A DNA stretch of 64,000 nucleotides from Candidatus Poribacteria bacterium (GCA_958295945.1 OY282386.1:5202204-5266203), one strand, 5' to 3'. Counted from the stretch's first letter, positions 19,355 to 30,338 are shown. The notes: generated by a model not told the origin, from the sequence alone. Translations and numbers: made by a program.

Positions 19355-19801
19355 TCAAATGAGCAGCAGGACAGTACGGAGAGTAATAAGAGTGGGATCT
19401 ATAAATGGTGGAATTTCAGAAGCGTGGGTATTAGAAAGAATGAAATTATTACTTGTATGGTATGTGGGAAGTGTATACAAGGATGGGGTGTCGTGAAGTT
19501 GCAATACCTCATTGTTTGAGATAATGTATAATTCACTGTTCAGAGATGCAAAGATAGGTAAGTCAACACATTTACCACAGTGGTCGTCATCAGATTCAGA
19601 ATGCACTCTGTCATGATCTTCATCATGGGAAGGAATGTCAGTACAACTCCCGTTGATAGCAAATTCTAATTCAACATGTCCATCCTCACCAATGCATAAG
19701 ACAAAGTTTGACAACTGCATCGGCATCACAGCAGAATAGACGAATAGACAAATTAGAGTGATATAAAATGTGTTTTTTTGAGTTTTTAAAAATGTCATCA
19801 A
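19355..19801 (-). CDS. Exported His/Asp/Cys-rich protein leading the efflux operon
   Basis: Family not recognised. A signal peptide or membrane anchor (YITLICLFVYSAVMPMQ) precedes a mature region of about 115 aa. That region contains ICIGEDGH-like sequence, then DEDHDRVHSESDDDHCGKCVDLP, a dense array of His, Asp and Cys suited to binding metal ions. The C-terminus is hydrophobic (LITLRTVLLLI). It is the first gene behind the promoter at 19868-19896, ahead of the efflux genes on the same strand, so a metal-sensing or metal-buffering role in the periplasm is a reasonable inference. Two adjacent ATGs are possible starts. Confidence 0.7.
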   Translation of the reverse strand: MMTFLKTQKNTFYITLICLFVYSAVMPMQLSNFVLCIGEDGHVELEFAINGSCTDIPSHDEDHDRVHSESDDDHCGKCVDLPIFASLNSELYIISNNEVLQLHDTPSLYTLPTYHTSNNFILSNTHASEIPPFIDPTLITLRTVLLLI

Positions 19802-19867
19802 CTAACTTCTCTGATTTTATTGAGATGGATACACATAGTTTTAGAGAAATGTCCTTTATATCTTTTA

Positions 19868-19896
19868 AGTATAAACTATTCTTAACAAATTGTCAA
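19868..19896 (-). promoter_or_regulatory. sigma70-type promoter of the efflux operon
   Basis: On the minus strand TTGACA (19896-19891) and TATACT (19873-19868) are separated by exactly 17 bp. It lies 67 bp upstream of the small His/Cys-rich gene that heads the operon. No operator palindrome for a known metal regulator is evident. A lone MITE end starts 15 bp further upstream. Confidence 0.75.
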
Positions 19897-19910
19897 GAAG
19901 AAACTTAGAA

Positions 19911-19934
19911 GCGGGTGTGTAAAGTTTTTGTCAT
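19911..19934. repeat. Solitary MITE terminal repeat
   Basis: GGGTGTGTAAAGTTTTTGTCA matches the outer inverted repeat of the element at 6139-6323 and the right end at about 39.84 kb. No partner repeat is seen within 300 bp, so it is an orphan end. The AT-rich remainder of 19935-20030 holds nothing I can name. Confidence 0.65.
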
Positions 19935-20030
19935 CTTATGCTTCAATTTATAATAAAATATAGACCAGAATAATATAAATTGATTAAAATTACAAAATGT
20001 CGTATAATCACCGTATATGGTATCAGTTGT

Positions 20031-20207
20031 ATATATAACGACTTGTGCTAAATAACTTTTAGTCACCAATTGTTTTACACAAAAAATGTTTATGTAAACG
20101 GAATTAGTGGGACGCTCTGATGCCTTGGGGATAGCCCCTGGGTGCCTTCGAGCACCTTGCAAACCGTCCAAAAAGTGTAATGCATAGCATTGCACGGAAA
20201 TGGACAG
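20031..20207. repeat. 177-bp structured direct repeat, copy A
   Basis: Nearly identical to 30400-30576, same length, with only a few substitutions and two compensating one-base indels. It contains strong hairpins: GGTGC (20141-20145) with GCACC (20152-20156) around a CTTCGA loop; GTGTAATGC (20175-20183) with GCATTGCAC (20187-20195) around ATA; and an outer GTCCA/TGGAC pair (20166-20170, 20201-20205). The loop base that differs between copies (CTTCGA versus CTTTGA) leaves the stem intact, as expected for a selected RNA or DNA structure. Function unknown. Confidence 0.85.
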
Positions 20208-20335
20208 AAGAAAAACAGTCCCCAAAGGGAATTTGGCCGTGGATCCTTCTTTCCTGTGTAGGGCTACTCATCGTTGGCGGTGTCATCGTGTTAGCACTGC
20301 TGCTTTGGTTCATCTTGGATCATCCGTTTATATAG
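20180..20335 (+). CDS. 51-aa single-pass membrane peptide
   Basis: Not recognised, but very similar to the 52-aa peptide at 31160-31318. It has a short basic head with EKQSPKG, then WPWILLS, a long hydrophobic span rich in Leu/Val/Gly with IVGGVIVLALLLW, and a short tail DHPFI. The paralogue shares EKQSSK, W-WILL, VGGGIVLVLLVW and NIPFI, which is good evidence that the frame is real. The ATG used lies inside a hairpin of the 177-bp repeat and has no Shine-Dalgarno sequence; the true start could be elsewhere. It ends about 155 bp before the giant LRR gene. Confidence 0.6.
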   Translation: MHSIARKWTEEKQSPKGIWPWILLSCVGLLIVGGVIVLALLLWFILDHPFI

Positions 20336-23300
20336 AATGGCGGGCTGATAAACAGAGAACATACAAGTCTCGCTACAAGGGAGGGCGTGTAGAGAAAATA
20401 CTCCCGAAAAAAAATAAAATTGATGGTTATTTTCTGTCATGCGGGGAGACGCAAAACCCTCACACTTACACACAACACATAAGGAAATATTATGAATAAA
20501 ATTTTTGGTGTTTCACACACGACGACACTTCTTGGCATAATGAGTCTACTTCTTTTCGTATTTGTTGTTTCTAACGTTTCAACGGCTGATGTCGCTGAAG
20601 AGACGTGGATGCCGGATGCAAAACTCCGCGCAAAGGTCCGGGCTGTACTCAAACTGCAGTCAGATGATCCGCTTACGCAGCAGGCAATGACAAAAATAAA
20701 GGTCTTAAAAGCGAACAAAAAAGAGATAAGTTCACTGACTGGACTTGAACACGCGACGAATCTAAAGAGATTATTTCTGAACGCGAACCAAATCAGTGAT
20801 ATTACACCGCTGAGCGGGCTAACCAAACTGACGAGGTTAGACCTGAACGCGAACCAAATCAGTGATATTACACTGCTGAGCGGGCTCACCACACTCACGA
20901 GGTTAGACCTGAACGCGAACCAAATCAGTGATATTACACCGCTGAGCGGGCTAACCGCACTCACGAAGTTGTATCTCAATGGGAATCCGATTTCAGATTT
21001 TGCCCCACTTCGCACACTCAAGACACAAAACCCGAATATACAGATAGACATTGCTATTCCGGCTCCCAACCGTGCGCCTCTTACAGTCGGCACGATCCCC
21101 GTGCAGTCTTTGGTATTCGGTGGTGGTGCTGCTGTTGTAGATGTCTCCGCTTACTTCCAAGACCCCGATAGTAACGCGCTCACCTACACTGCGACTTCCA
21201 ATGATGTAAACGTCGCAACCGTCCGCGTGTCCGGTGTAAACGCGACAATCACCCCCGTGAATGCCGGCAACGCAACGATCACAATAACCGCAAGTGATGG
21301 CACATTGACAGCAACACAGAATATCGCTGTCTCCGTAACGGTTCCGAATCGTGCACCTACGGCAGTCGGTTTTATTCCTGCCCAGTCTTTAGCAGTCAGT
21401 GGTTCTGCTGTGACGATAGATGTCTCCGGTTATTTTCAAGACGCAGATAATGACACGCTCACTTATACTGCAAGTTCCAATGACAAAAATGTCGCGACCG
21501 TGTTTGTGTTTCAGTCTCAAGCGACTATCATACCGATAGCTGCAGGGAGCGCGAGTATCACAATAACCGCAATGGATGGCACATTGAAAAAAGCAACACA
21601 GAATATCGCTGTCTCCGTGGCAGTTCCGAATCGTGCGCCGACTGCCGTTGGTTCTATATCTGATCAGTCTTTGATAGCAGGCGGTTCTGGTGCGGTTGTG
21701 GATGTCTCCGCTTACTTCCAAGACCCGGATAGTAACGCGCTCACCTACACTGCGACTTCCAGTGATGAAAATATCGCAACCGTGGCTGTGTCTGGGGTTC
21801 AAGCAACTATCACGCCAGTCGGTGCGGGGAACGCAACAATCACTGTAACCGCAAGTGATGGCACTTTGAAAGCAACACAGAATATCGCTGTCTCCGTGAC
21901 GGTTCCGAATCGTGCGCCGACTGCCGTCGGTTCTATATCTGATCAGTCTTTGATAGTAGGCGGTTCTGGTGCGGTTGTGGATGTCTCCGCTTATTTCCAA
22001 GACCCGGATAGTAACGCGCTCACCTATACTGCGACTTCCAGTGATGAAAATATCGCAACCGTGGCTGTGTCTGGGGTTCAAGCAACTATCACACCAGTCG
22101 GTGCGGGGAACGTAACAATTACTGTAACAGCAAGTGATGGCACTTTGAAAGCAACACAGAATATCGCTGTCTCCGTAACGGTTCCGAATCGTGCGCCTAA
22201 TACAGCCAACACGTTCTCTCCGCAGATTGGTCAGGTGATTACGAATGTTATGGACCGTACGCCCGCAGTCCGAGATGCTATTGTCGCCGCTACCGGTGTC
22301 CGTTCTGCCGACGAGGTGACACCAACACATCTCGCTGCAATTACCGAACTGAACCTATCAAGTAAAGGCATCACAGCACTCAAAACCGGTGATTTCAACG
22401 GCTTAACCACACTGAAAACGCTTTACCTATACATCAACCGATTAAGTGCCTTGCCACCGAATATTTTTGACGACCTCACAGCACTGAAAAAGCTTGAGTT
22501 GTCAATCAACGGTTTGAGTTCATTGCCTGCCGGTATCTTTGACAACCTTACCAATCTGACAAATCTTGGCTTGTCGGGCAACGCTTTGAGTTCATTGCCG
22601 GCGGGTATCTTTGACAACCTCACACAACTGACAAACCTTGGATTGTCAAACAACGTTTTGAGTTCCTTGCCGCCGAATATATTTGACAACCTTACCAATC
22701 TGACAAATCTTAGCTTGTCGCGCAACGCTTTGCGTTCTTTGCCGGCGGGTATCTTTGACAACCTCACTAAACTGACAAACCTTGACCTATCCGTCACCGA
22801 TTGGAGTGCGTTGCCTGCAAATATCTTTGACAATCTCACACAACTGACACATCTTTACATGGTTCCCAACCGTAACCCATCAAGCGCTTTACCTGCTGGT
22901 ATCTTTGACAAACTTACAGCACTGACCCACCTTGACTTAGCACACAACAATTTTAGTGCATTGCCTGCAAATATCTTTGAAAAGCTTACCGCCCTGACAA
23001 CGCTTCGCTTAGAGGGCAACAAAATCAGCGATATCTCTGAACTTGAAGATTTGACTTCGCTCACAGATTTACGTCTTGATGGTAATCCGATTGCGGATTA
23101 CGGACTGCTACGCACACTCACGGCGAGTAACCCGGAGATGACCATAGATATTACGACCCTAAATAACAATCCGGTATTCACCGAAGGTGACAGCACGACA
23201 CGCGCCGTCCCTGAAAACAGTGCCGCCGGTCAAAATATCGGCAGTGCGGTCTCTGCTACCGACCCGGAAGACGATACATTGACCTACACACTCGGTGGCA

Positions 23301-24102
23301 CCGATGCTGCAACGTTCAGTGTTGTTCGCACGACCGGGCAACTACAGACAAAAGCAGCGTTAGATTATGAAACCCAAAATTCTTATGCGGTGACGCTTAC
23401 CGTTTCTGATGCCACGGGCACGGATACCATCAACGTCATAATCAATGTTACGAACGCAATTGACTTGGTTGCTGATCGCACGTCACAAGTCCGAGATGCT
23501 ATTGTCGCCGCAGTCCCCGGTGTGAGTTCTGCCGACGCGGTGACCGCAACACATCTCGCTGCAATTACAGAACTTAACATAAGCAGTGAAAACATCACAG
23601 CACTCAAAGCAGGGGATTTCGACGGCTTAACCGCACTCACAACGCTTAACTTGCGTGACAACGCTTTGGTTTCTTTGTCTGCAAATATATTTGACAACCT
23701 TACAGCACTCACAACGCTTTACTTGCATGACAACGGTATGAGTTCATTGCCTGCAAATATATTTGACGAACTCACAGCACTGGAAACGCTTTACTTGCAT
23801 GACAACGGTTTGGTTTCTTTGCCTGCGAATATATTTGACGAACTCACAGCACTGAAAGCGCTTCGGTTGTCTGGCAACGGTTTGGTTTCTTTGCCTGCGA
23901 ATATATTTGACGAACTCACAGCACTGACATACCTTGACTTGGGTGGCAAAGCTTTGGATTCTTTACCTGCGAATATATTTGACAAACTCACAGCACTCAC
24001 AACGCTTGGACTGGGGGGCAACGAATTGGTTTCATTGCCAACGAATATCTTTGACAACCTTACAGCACTGAAAACGCTTAGTTTGGTTGACAACAATTTT
24101 AG

Positions 24103-24246
24103 TTCTTTGCCTGCGAATATATTTGACAAACTCACCAATCTGACAGAGCTTTACTTGTATGGCAACGGTTTGGTTTCTTTGCCTGCGAATATATTTGACA
24201 AACTCACCAATCTGACAGAGCTTTACTTGTATGGCAACGGTTTGGT
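24103..24246. repeat. Exact tandem duplication of a 72-bp LRR unit
   Basis: Units 24103-24174 and 24175-24246 are identical, each coding one 24-residue LRR (LPANIFDKLTNLTELYLYGN). Perfect identity at synonymous sites points to very recent duplication or gene conversion. Confidence 0.85.
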
Positions 24247-25093
24247 TTCTTTGCCTGCGGGTATCTTTGACAAGAACACAGCACTGGCAGAGCTTTACTT
24301 GGATGACAACGGTTTGGTTTCATTGCCTGCGGGTATTTTTGACGAACTCACTGCACTCAGATGGCTTAACTTGAAGTCCAACGCCATCAGCGATGTCTCT
24401 GAACTTGAAGATTTGACTTCGCTAACAGAGTTATCTCTCAATGGCAATCCGATTGCGGATTACGGACCGCTCCGTAGACTCAAGGCGAAGAACCCAGGGG
24501 TGTCTATAGATATTACCTTCCCCCAGTTCACACCGCTTGCGAACCGCACGTCACAAGTCCGAGATGCTATTGTCGCCGCAGTCCCCGGTGTGAGTTCTGC
24601 CGACGCGGTGACCCAAACACATCTTGCTACAATTACAGAACTGTCCCTAAGCAGTAAAGGCATCACAGCACTCAAAGCAGGGGATTTCAATGGCTTAACC
24701 GCACTGACAACGCTCTACCTGAGCGGCAGCTATAGTTTGCGTTCTTTGCCTGCGGGTATCTTTGACGATCTCACGGCACTGACATGGCTTGGCTTGGGCC
24801 ACAACGCTTTGAGTTCTTTGCCTGCGGGTATCTTTGACAATCTCACGGCTCTGACATACCTTCGCTTAGCACACAACGATTTGAGTTCTTTACCTACGGG
24901 TATCTTTGATAATCTCACGGTTCTGACATACCTTCACTTAGATCAAAACGGTTTGAGTTCTTTGCCTGCGGGTATCTTTGATAATCTCACGACTCTGACA
25001 ACGCTTTACTTGCATAACAACGGTTTGAGTTCTTTGCCTGCGGGTATCTTTGACAATCTCACGGCTCTGACAAGGCTTAACTTGGATCGCAAC

Positions 25094-25237
25094 GCTTTTA
25101 GTTCTTTGCCTGCGGGTATCTTTGACGAGCTCACCGCACTGACGCGGCTTGACTTGGATGACAACGCTTTTAGTTCTTTGCCTGCGGGTATCTTTGACGA
25201 GCTCACCGCACTGACGCGGCTTGACTTGGATGACAAC
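25094..25237. repeat. Second exact 72-bp LRR tandem duplication
   Basis: Units 25094-25165 and 25166-25237 are identical, coding FSSLPAGIFDELTALTRLDL repeats, and a third unit follows that diverges only after GCACTG. It shows the LRR array is still expanding or contracting. Confidence 0.85.
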
Positions 25238-25507
25238 GCTTTTAGTTCTTTGCCTGCGGGTATCTTTGACGAGCTCACCGCACTGGAAGTGCTTCTCTTG
25301 CGGAACAACGCTTTGGTTTCCTTGCCTGCAAATATATTTGACAACCTTACAGCACTCACATGGCTTTACTTAGATGGCAACGCCATCAGCGATGTCTCTG
25401 AACTTGAAGATTTGACTTCGCTAAAATTTTTAGGTCTCCGTGGCAATCCGATTTCGGATTACGGACCGCTTCGTAGACTCAAGGCAAGGAGTGTGACCAT
25501 ATATGGT

Positions 25508-26597
25508 CAGAACTTACGCATTTTTAAAAATTATTGAAGGATTAGAGAGTTGAAATCGCATATAATCATCCAATAAACTTTGTTTTAGTTCATAAATTGT
25601 TTTACCATGTTTGCGCGCAACACGTTTCAAACAGACCCATACTTGAAAACAACAAGCAATATGATTTCTTTGGGCACGCAACTTGCGGCATTGACATTTA
25701 CCAATACCGGTGACTTGTTTGATCTCACGATGAAGTTGTTCAATCTTCCAACGCACGCGACATTCTTGGCGTGTCGCATCCGCATCCGATTGAGATAAAT
25801 CGTTTGTCGCAATATATTCCGTGCGTCCGTTAGAGGAGACTAACCGGAACAACTTCACTTGATGCCCTTTTGGAAACTTCTTGATGTGCACGTGCTTTCC
25901 GTGTTGCGTTTCTGTCTGTGTCCAAGATAACTTTTGGACTTGTTGGTGTGGTTCAACGCCGTCCGTATCGTTTACAAGACGATTGCGTTTCAGTGGCACA
26001 TAATAAATCTTAGAAAGTTTTTCAATCGCTTTCATGACTTGCATGGATGCATACCAACTATCCATTAGCACCGTCCGAAACGGGAGTTGTTTTTTGAAGA
26101 CCGCGTTTTGCAGCATGTCTAATAAATGGTCTATTTTGGTTTTTCCATCATGGTCTTTGTCGTAAATGCGATAATCAATGATCCAATACTCTTGCGTCTT
26201 TGGGTTGACATAGAGACACGTTACAATACCGATGCCATCAACGACTTTTTTGTCGCTACCACTCCACTGAGGACGGAGAGCTTCAATCTTTTTCGCATGC
26301 GGTTTAGGTAGCACAACATCATCAAAAGCAATGTGCCCTTGATCATCAAACTCAATGTCATCCTGGACAGACTGCCAGAGTTCGCTTGATGGAATGTTCT
26401 CATTTCTCAAAAAACGATTGAGTTGATCATGGCTCCATTTCTCAGACTGATCACCAAAGTACGTTTGCGTCCAGTTCGTAAAACTTGATAACAAAAATTG
26501 ACAATAATCGGAAAATAGGTTTTCCTTCTTTTTAGATTGTGTCCATGTAGTCATAATAGAATAGTATACACCATTTTATAAAAATGCGTAAGTCCTG
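25508..26597 (-). mobile_element. 1,090-bp IS element, copy 2, inside the giant LRR gene
   Basis: Same ends as the copy at 9851-10940. It is flanked by the 5-bp duplication ATGGT (25503-25507 and 26598-26602). The target is the right half of a 12-bp palindrome ACCATATATGGT. An uninterrupted version of that target (ACCATATATGGTATTA) occurs later in the same gene at about 29279, showing what the site looked like before insertion. Confidence 0.95.
25514..26554 (-). CDS. DDE transposase of the 1,090-bp IS, copy 2
   Basis: The protein is identical to the transposase at 9857-10897, with the same R-(3)-E-(6)-K signature and Asp-containing segments. It is read against the host LRR gene. Full identity with copy 1 argues for recent activity in this genome. 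Confidence 0.93.
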   Translation of the reverse strand: MTTWTQSKKKENLFSDYCQFLLSSFTNWTQTYFGDQSEKWSHDQLNRFLRNENIPSSELWQSVQDDIEFDDQGHIAFDDVVLPKPHAKKIEALRPQWSGSDKKVVDGIGIVTCLYVNPKTQEYWIIDYRIYDKDHDGKTKIDHLLDMLQNAVFKKQLPFRTVLMDSWYASMQVMKAIEKLSKIYYVPLKRNRLVNDTDGVEPHQQVQKLSWTQTETQHGKHVHIKKFPKGHQVKLFRLVSSNGRTEYIATNDLSQSDADATRQECRVRWKIEQLHREIKQVTGIGKCQCRKLRAQRNHIACCFQVWVCLKRVARKHGKTIYELKQSLLDDYMRFQLSNPSIIFKNA

Positions 26598-26602
26598 ATG
26601 GT

Positions 26603-29600
26603 ATTACGACCCTAAATAACAATCCGGTATTCACCGAAGGCACCAGCACAACACGTGCCGTTATGCAAAACACTGGCTCCGGTCAAAATATCGGTGATGC
26701 CATATCCGCTACAGATGCAGAAAACGATACACTCACCTATACACTCGTCGACAGCACCGATGCCGCAGCGTTCAGTATTGTTAGCACTACCGGGCAGCTT
26801 CAGACAAAAGCCGCGTTAGACTATAAAACGCAAACTTCCTATTCGGTCACCGTCTCTGTCGCTGATGAATATGGTAGTGACAGTATTACCGTCACAATCT
26901 ATGTTACGGACGCAGCCAAGTTGGTTGGTGATCGCACGCCACAGGTGAGAGATGCGATTGTAGCTGCAGTCCCTGGTGTGAGTGCTGCTGACGCGGTGAC
27001 CGCAACACATCTCGCTGCAATTACAGAACTTTACCTAAGCGGTCAAGGCATCACCGCACTCAAAGCTGGTGATTTTGATGGCTTAACCGCCCTCACATAC
27101 CTTTACTTGTCCAACAACGGTTTGGTTTCGTTGCCTGCGGGTATCTTTGACGACCTCACAGCACTGACAACGCTTGATTTGACGAACACCAAGTTGAGTT
27201 CTTTGCCCGCGAATATCTTTGACCACCTCACCGCACTGAAAACACTTGGCTTGGGTAAAAACGCATTGGTTTCGTTGCCTGCGGGTGTCTTTGACAAACT
27301 CACAGCACTCAAAGGACTTGGCTTGTTTGACAACGATTTGGTTGCCTTACCACCTAATACCTTTGACAAACTCACCAAACTGACACAGCTTAGCTTAGAT
27401 AACAACGCATTGAGTTCTTTGCCATCTAATATATTTGACGACCTCACCGCACTCACATGGCTTAGCTTGCCGGGCAACGGTTTGCGTTCATTGCCTGCGG
27501 ATATATTTGACGACCTCACCGCACTGACAACGCTTCACTTAGATGACAACGCCATCAGCGATGTCTCTGAACTTGAAGATTTGACTTCGCTCAGATTTTT
27601 ACGTCTCAGTGGCAATCCGATTGCGGATCACGGACCGCTCCGTAGACTCAAGGCGAAGAATCCAGGAATGTCTATAGATATTACCTTACCCCAGTTCACG
27701 CCTGTTGCTGATCGCACGCCGCAGGTCCGAGATGCGATTGTCGCCGCAGCGGGTGTGAGTTCTGCCGCCGAGGTGACCAAAACAGATCTCACTGCTATTA
27801 CGTCACTTCACATAAGCAGTAAAGGCATAACAGCACTCAAAGCAGGGGATTTTGATGGCTTAACCGCACTGACAACGCTTGAACTGAGGAAAAACGCTTT
27901 GGTTTCATTGCCTGCGAATATATTTGACAAGCTCACCGCACTCACAAGGCTTACCTTGTCGCGGAACGCTTTGGTTTCATTGCCTGCGGGTATCTTTGAC
28001 AAGCTCACCGCACTCACATGGCTTGGCTTGAACCACAACGGTTTGCGTTCTTTACCTGCGGGTATCTTTGACAAGCTCACCGCACTCACAATGCTTGGCT
28101 TGAGCCATAACGCCATCAGCGATGTCTCTGAACTTGAAGATTTGACTTCGCTAATAGGTTTGTATCTGGATGGCAATCCGATTGCGGATTACGGACCGCT
28201 CCGTAGGCTCAAGGCGAATAATCCGTATATGTACATAAGCGTCTTATTCATGCCAGTTGCTGATCGCACGCCGCAGGTGAGAGATGCTATTGTCGCTGCA
28301 GCCGGTGTGAGTCCTGCCTCCGAGGTGACCGAAACACATCTCGCTGCAATTACAAGACTGAACCTAACAAGTAAAAGCATCACAGCACTCAAAACAGGGG
28401 ATTTCGATGGCTTAACCGCACTGACATGGCTTGACTTGGATAATAACGATTTAAGTTCTTTGCCAGCGAATATCTTTGACGAACTCACCGCACTGACAAC
28501 GCTTAGGCTGCTTAACAACGATTTAAGTTCTTTGCCATCTAATATCGTCAACCTCACAGCACTCACAACGCTTGAACTGGGGGCCAACGAATTGGTTTCA
28601 TTGCCAGCGAATATCTTTGACAACCTTACAGCACTGACAACGCTTGGCTTAGGCGGCAACGATTTAAGTTCTTTGCCGCCTAATATCGTCAACCTCACAG
28701 CACTGACATGGCTTAGTTTGGGGCACAACCGTTTGAGTTCGTTGCCAGCGAATATCTTTGACGAACTCACCGCACTGACAACGCTTAGCTTGCGTAACAA
28801 CGGTTTGCGTTCTTTGCCGCCTAATATTGACAAACTCACAGCACTGGAATATCTTGACTTAGCACACAACGATTTGCGTTCTTTGCCTTCTAATATCTTT
28901 GACAACCTCACAGCACTGACATACCTTAACTTGTCGGTCACCGGTTTGCGTTCATTGCCGCCTAATATCTTCGACAACCTCACCGCACTGACACAGCTTT
29001 ACTTGGGGGGCAACGCATTGAGTTCTTTGCCGCCTAATATCTTCGACAACCTCACCGCACTCACAGTGCTTGAACTGGAGGGCAACGCATTAAGTTCTTT
29101 GCCTTCTAATATCTTTGACAACCTCACCGCACTGACATGGCTTCGCTTAGATGACAACGCCATCAGCGATGTCTCTGAACTTGAAGATTTGACTTCGCTC
29201 ACAGGGTTACATCTCGGTGGCAATCCGATTTCGGATTACGGACCGCTCCGTAGACTCAAGGAGAAGAATCCGAATCTGACCATATATGGTATTAACCTTG
29301 CAAACGACCCGCCGGTATTCTCCGAAGGCACCAGCACAACACGCACCGTCCCAGAAAACACTGCCGCCGGTCAAAATATAGGCAATGCGGTTTCTGCTAC
29401 AGATCAGGGGTTTCTCATACTTCGCAGCCCGGGTAATCTTGAAAATACACTTCTCGACCCTAATATAATTATTGACAATACCCTTCAAGATTTTAAACTT
29501 ACCTATATCCTTAAAGGGACAGATGCGGCAGCGTTTAGTATTGTCGACAGCACGGGGCAGCTACAAACAAAAGCAGCGTTAGATTATGAAACGAAGTCGT

Positions 29601-30025
29601 CTTATACAGTAGAAGTCTGGGTTTATGATGATCATGGTAGCAATAATAGCGGCATTGGTATGATAACTGTGACTATCAACGTCACGGATGTGGACGAAAC
29701 AGCAGGTGCCCCGCAAACACACCCCCTGCCATCTCAAACAGCACTACTGACAAACTACCCCAACCCATCCAATCCGGAGACGTGGATACCGTATCAGTTA
29801 GCGAAGTCTGCTGATGTGGAATTGGCGATCTATAACATTCAAGGGGTCATGGTCCGGCAGTTGAAATTAGGGCATCAAACTGCGGGTGTCTACCATAGCC
29901 GTTCTCGTGCTGCGTATTGGGACGGCAAAAACGCAGTCGGTGAGTCTGTGGCAAGCGGTGTGTATTTCTATACTTTAACCGCAGGCGACTTCACTGCCAC
30001 GCGCAAGATGTTAATACGAAAATAA
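26603..30025 (+). pseudogene. Giant LRR/cadherin-like surface protein, 3' part
   Basis: Continues in the same frame as 20492-25507 once the IS is removed: ...TIYG joins ITTLNNNPVFTEGTSTTRAV. It contains a cadherin-like domain (26603-26920), three more LRR super-modules starting DRTPQVRDAIVAA (26931, 27711, 28260), and another cadherin-like domain (about 29300-29700). The protein ends in a FlgD-like sorting tail, NYPNPSNPETWIPYQL to TATRKMLIRK. An ATG at 26663 could allow a 1,120-aa fragment to be made, but without a signal peptide it could not be exported normally. A hairpin at 30032 follows the stop. Confidence 0.88.
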
Positions 30026-30031
30026 TTTTCC

Positions 30032-30052
30032 ATTTCACTGTAGCAGTGAAAT
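30032..30052 (+). terminator. Hairpin after the giant LRR gene
   Basis: ATTTCACTG and CAGTGAAAT make a perfect 9-bp stem with a TAG loop, followed by TTGT. It lies 6 bp after the stop codon, well placed for intrinsic termination although the U-run is short. Confidence 0.6.
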
Positions 30053-30106
30053 TTGTATTCAATCGCTATCTATACGCGAAAAAAGTTATATTTGAGGTGT
30101 TGAAAA

Positions 30107-30319
30107 ATGGCGCAAACGGAACGGAAGATACTGATGATAGGGGTGCTGATTGTCGTCGGACTGATTATCAGCTGTATTTTTATTTCCGATTGGTTCTTTG
30201 AGCGCACCCTGCTCACAGAGACGTTGGTCGGTATCCTGATCGGCACACCGCTCGGCTGGATTGGTGCCTATGTGGCGTTCTATACCGTTGAAACGAAAAA
30301 TAATGGTGATGATTCATAA
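30107..30319 (+). CDS. Small two-span membrane protein (70 aa)
   Basis: Not recognised. Starts at an ATG after TTGAGGTGTTGAAAA. Two hydrophobic segments, ILMIGVLIVVGLIISCIFI (residues 9-27) and a second around 40-60 (VGILIGTPLGWIGAYVAFY), are joined by a short acidic linker, with a hydrophilic TKNNGDDS tail. It lies just after the giant LRR gene and before the 177-bp repeat, among other tiny membrane proteins. Confidence 0.65.
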   Translation: MAQTERKILMIGVLIVVGLIISCIFISDWFFERTLLTETLVGILIGTPLGWIGAYVAFYTVETKNNGDDS

Positions 30320-30338
30320 AGAAGAAAGGAATAGACGC

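Larger units (their letters stand above)
20492..25507 (+). pseudogene. Giant LRR/cadherin-like surface protein, 5' part (interrupted by IS)
   Basis: First 1,672 codons of a protein of about 2,812 aa. After a signal peptide (LLGIMSLLLFVFVVSNVSTA) come internalin-type LRRs with NQISDITPLSGL (about 50-190). Four Ig/cadherin-like repeats follow, each with NRAP..VG and VDVSAYFQDPDSNALTYTA (190-570). Then LRR super-modules each open with DRT..VRDAIVAA and close with SELEDLTSL...NPIADYGPLRRLK, one of them followed by a cadherin-like domain with FTEGDSTTRAVPEN (about 890-990). The reading frame enters the IS at 25508 and stops 10 codons later at 25537. Removing the IS and one ATGGT copy restores the frame with 26603-30025. 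Extracellular adhesion is the likely role. Confidence 0.9.

Noticed and set aside
20200-20499. ORF of 99 aa starting in the 177-bp repeat
   Set aside because: It overlaps the small membrane peptide in another frame. The paralogous peptide at 31160 supports the other frame, and this one encodes an Arg-rich random sequence.
21389-29488. Many antisense ORFs under the LRR/cadherin gene (repeats such as AVRLSKIPAGKELKAL)
   Set aside because: They mirror the LRR repeat codons in reverse; the plus-strand protein has a signal peptide, domains and a sorting tail.
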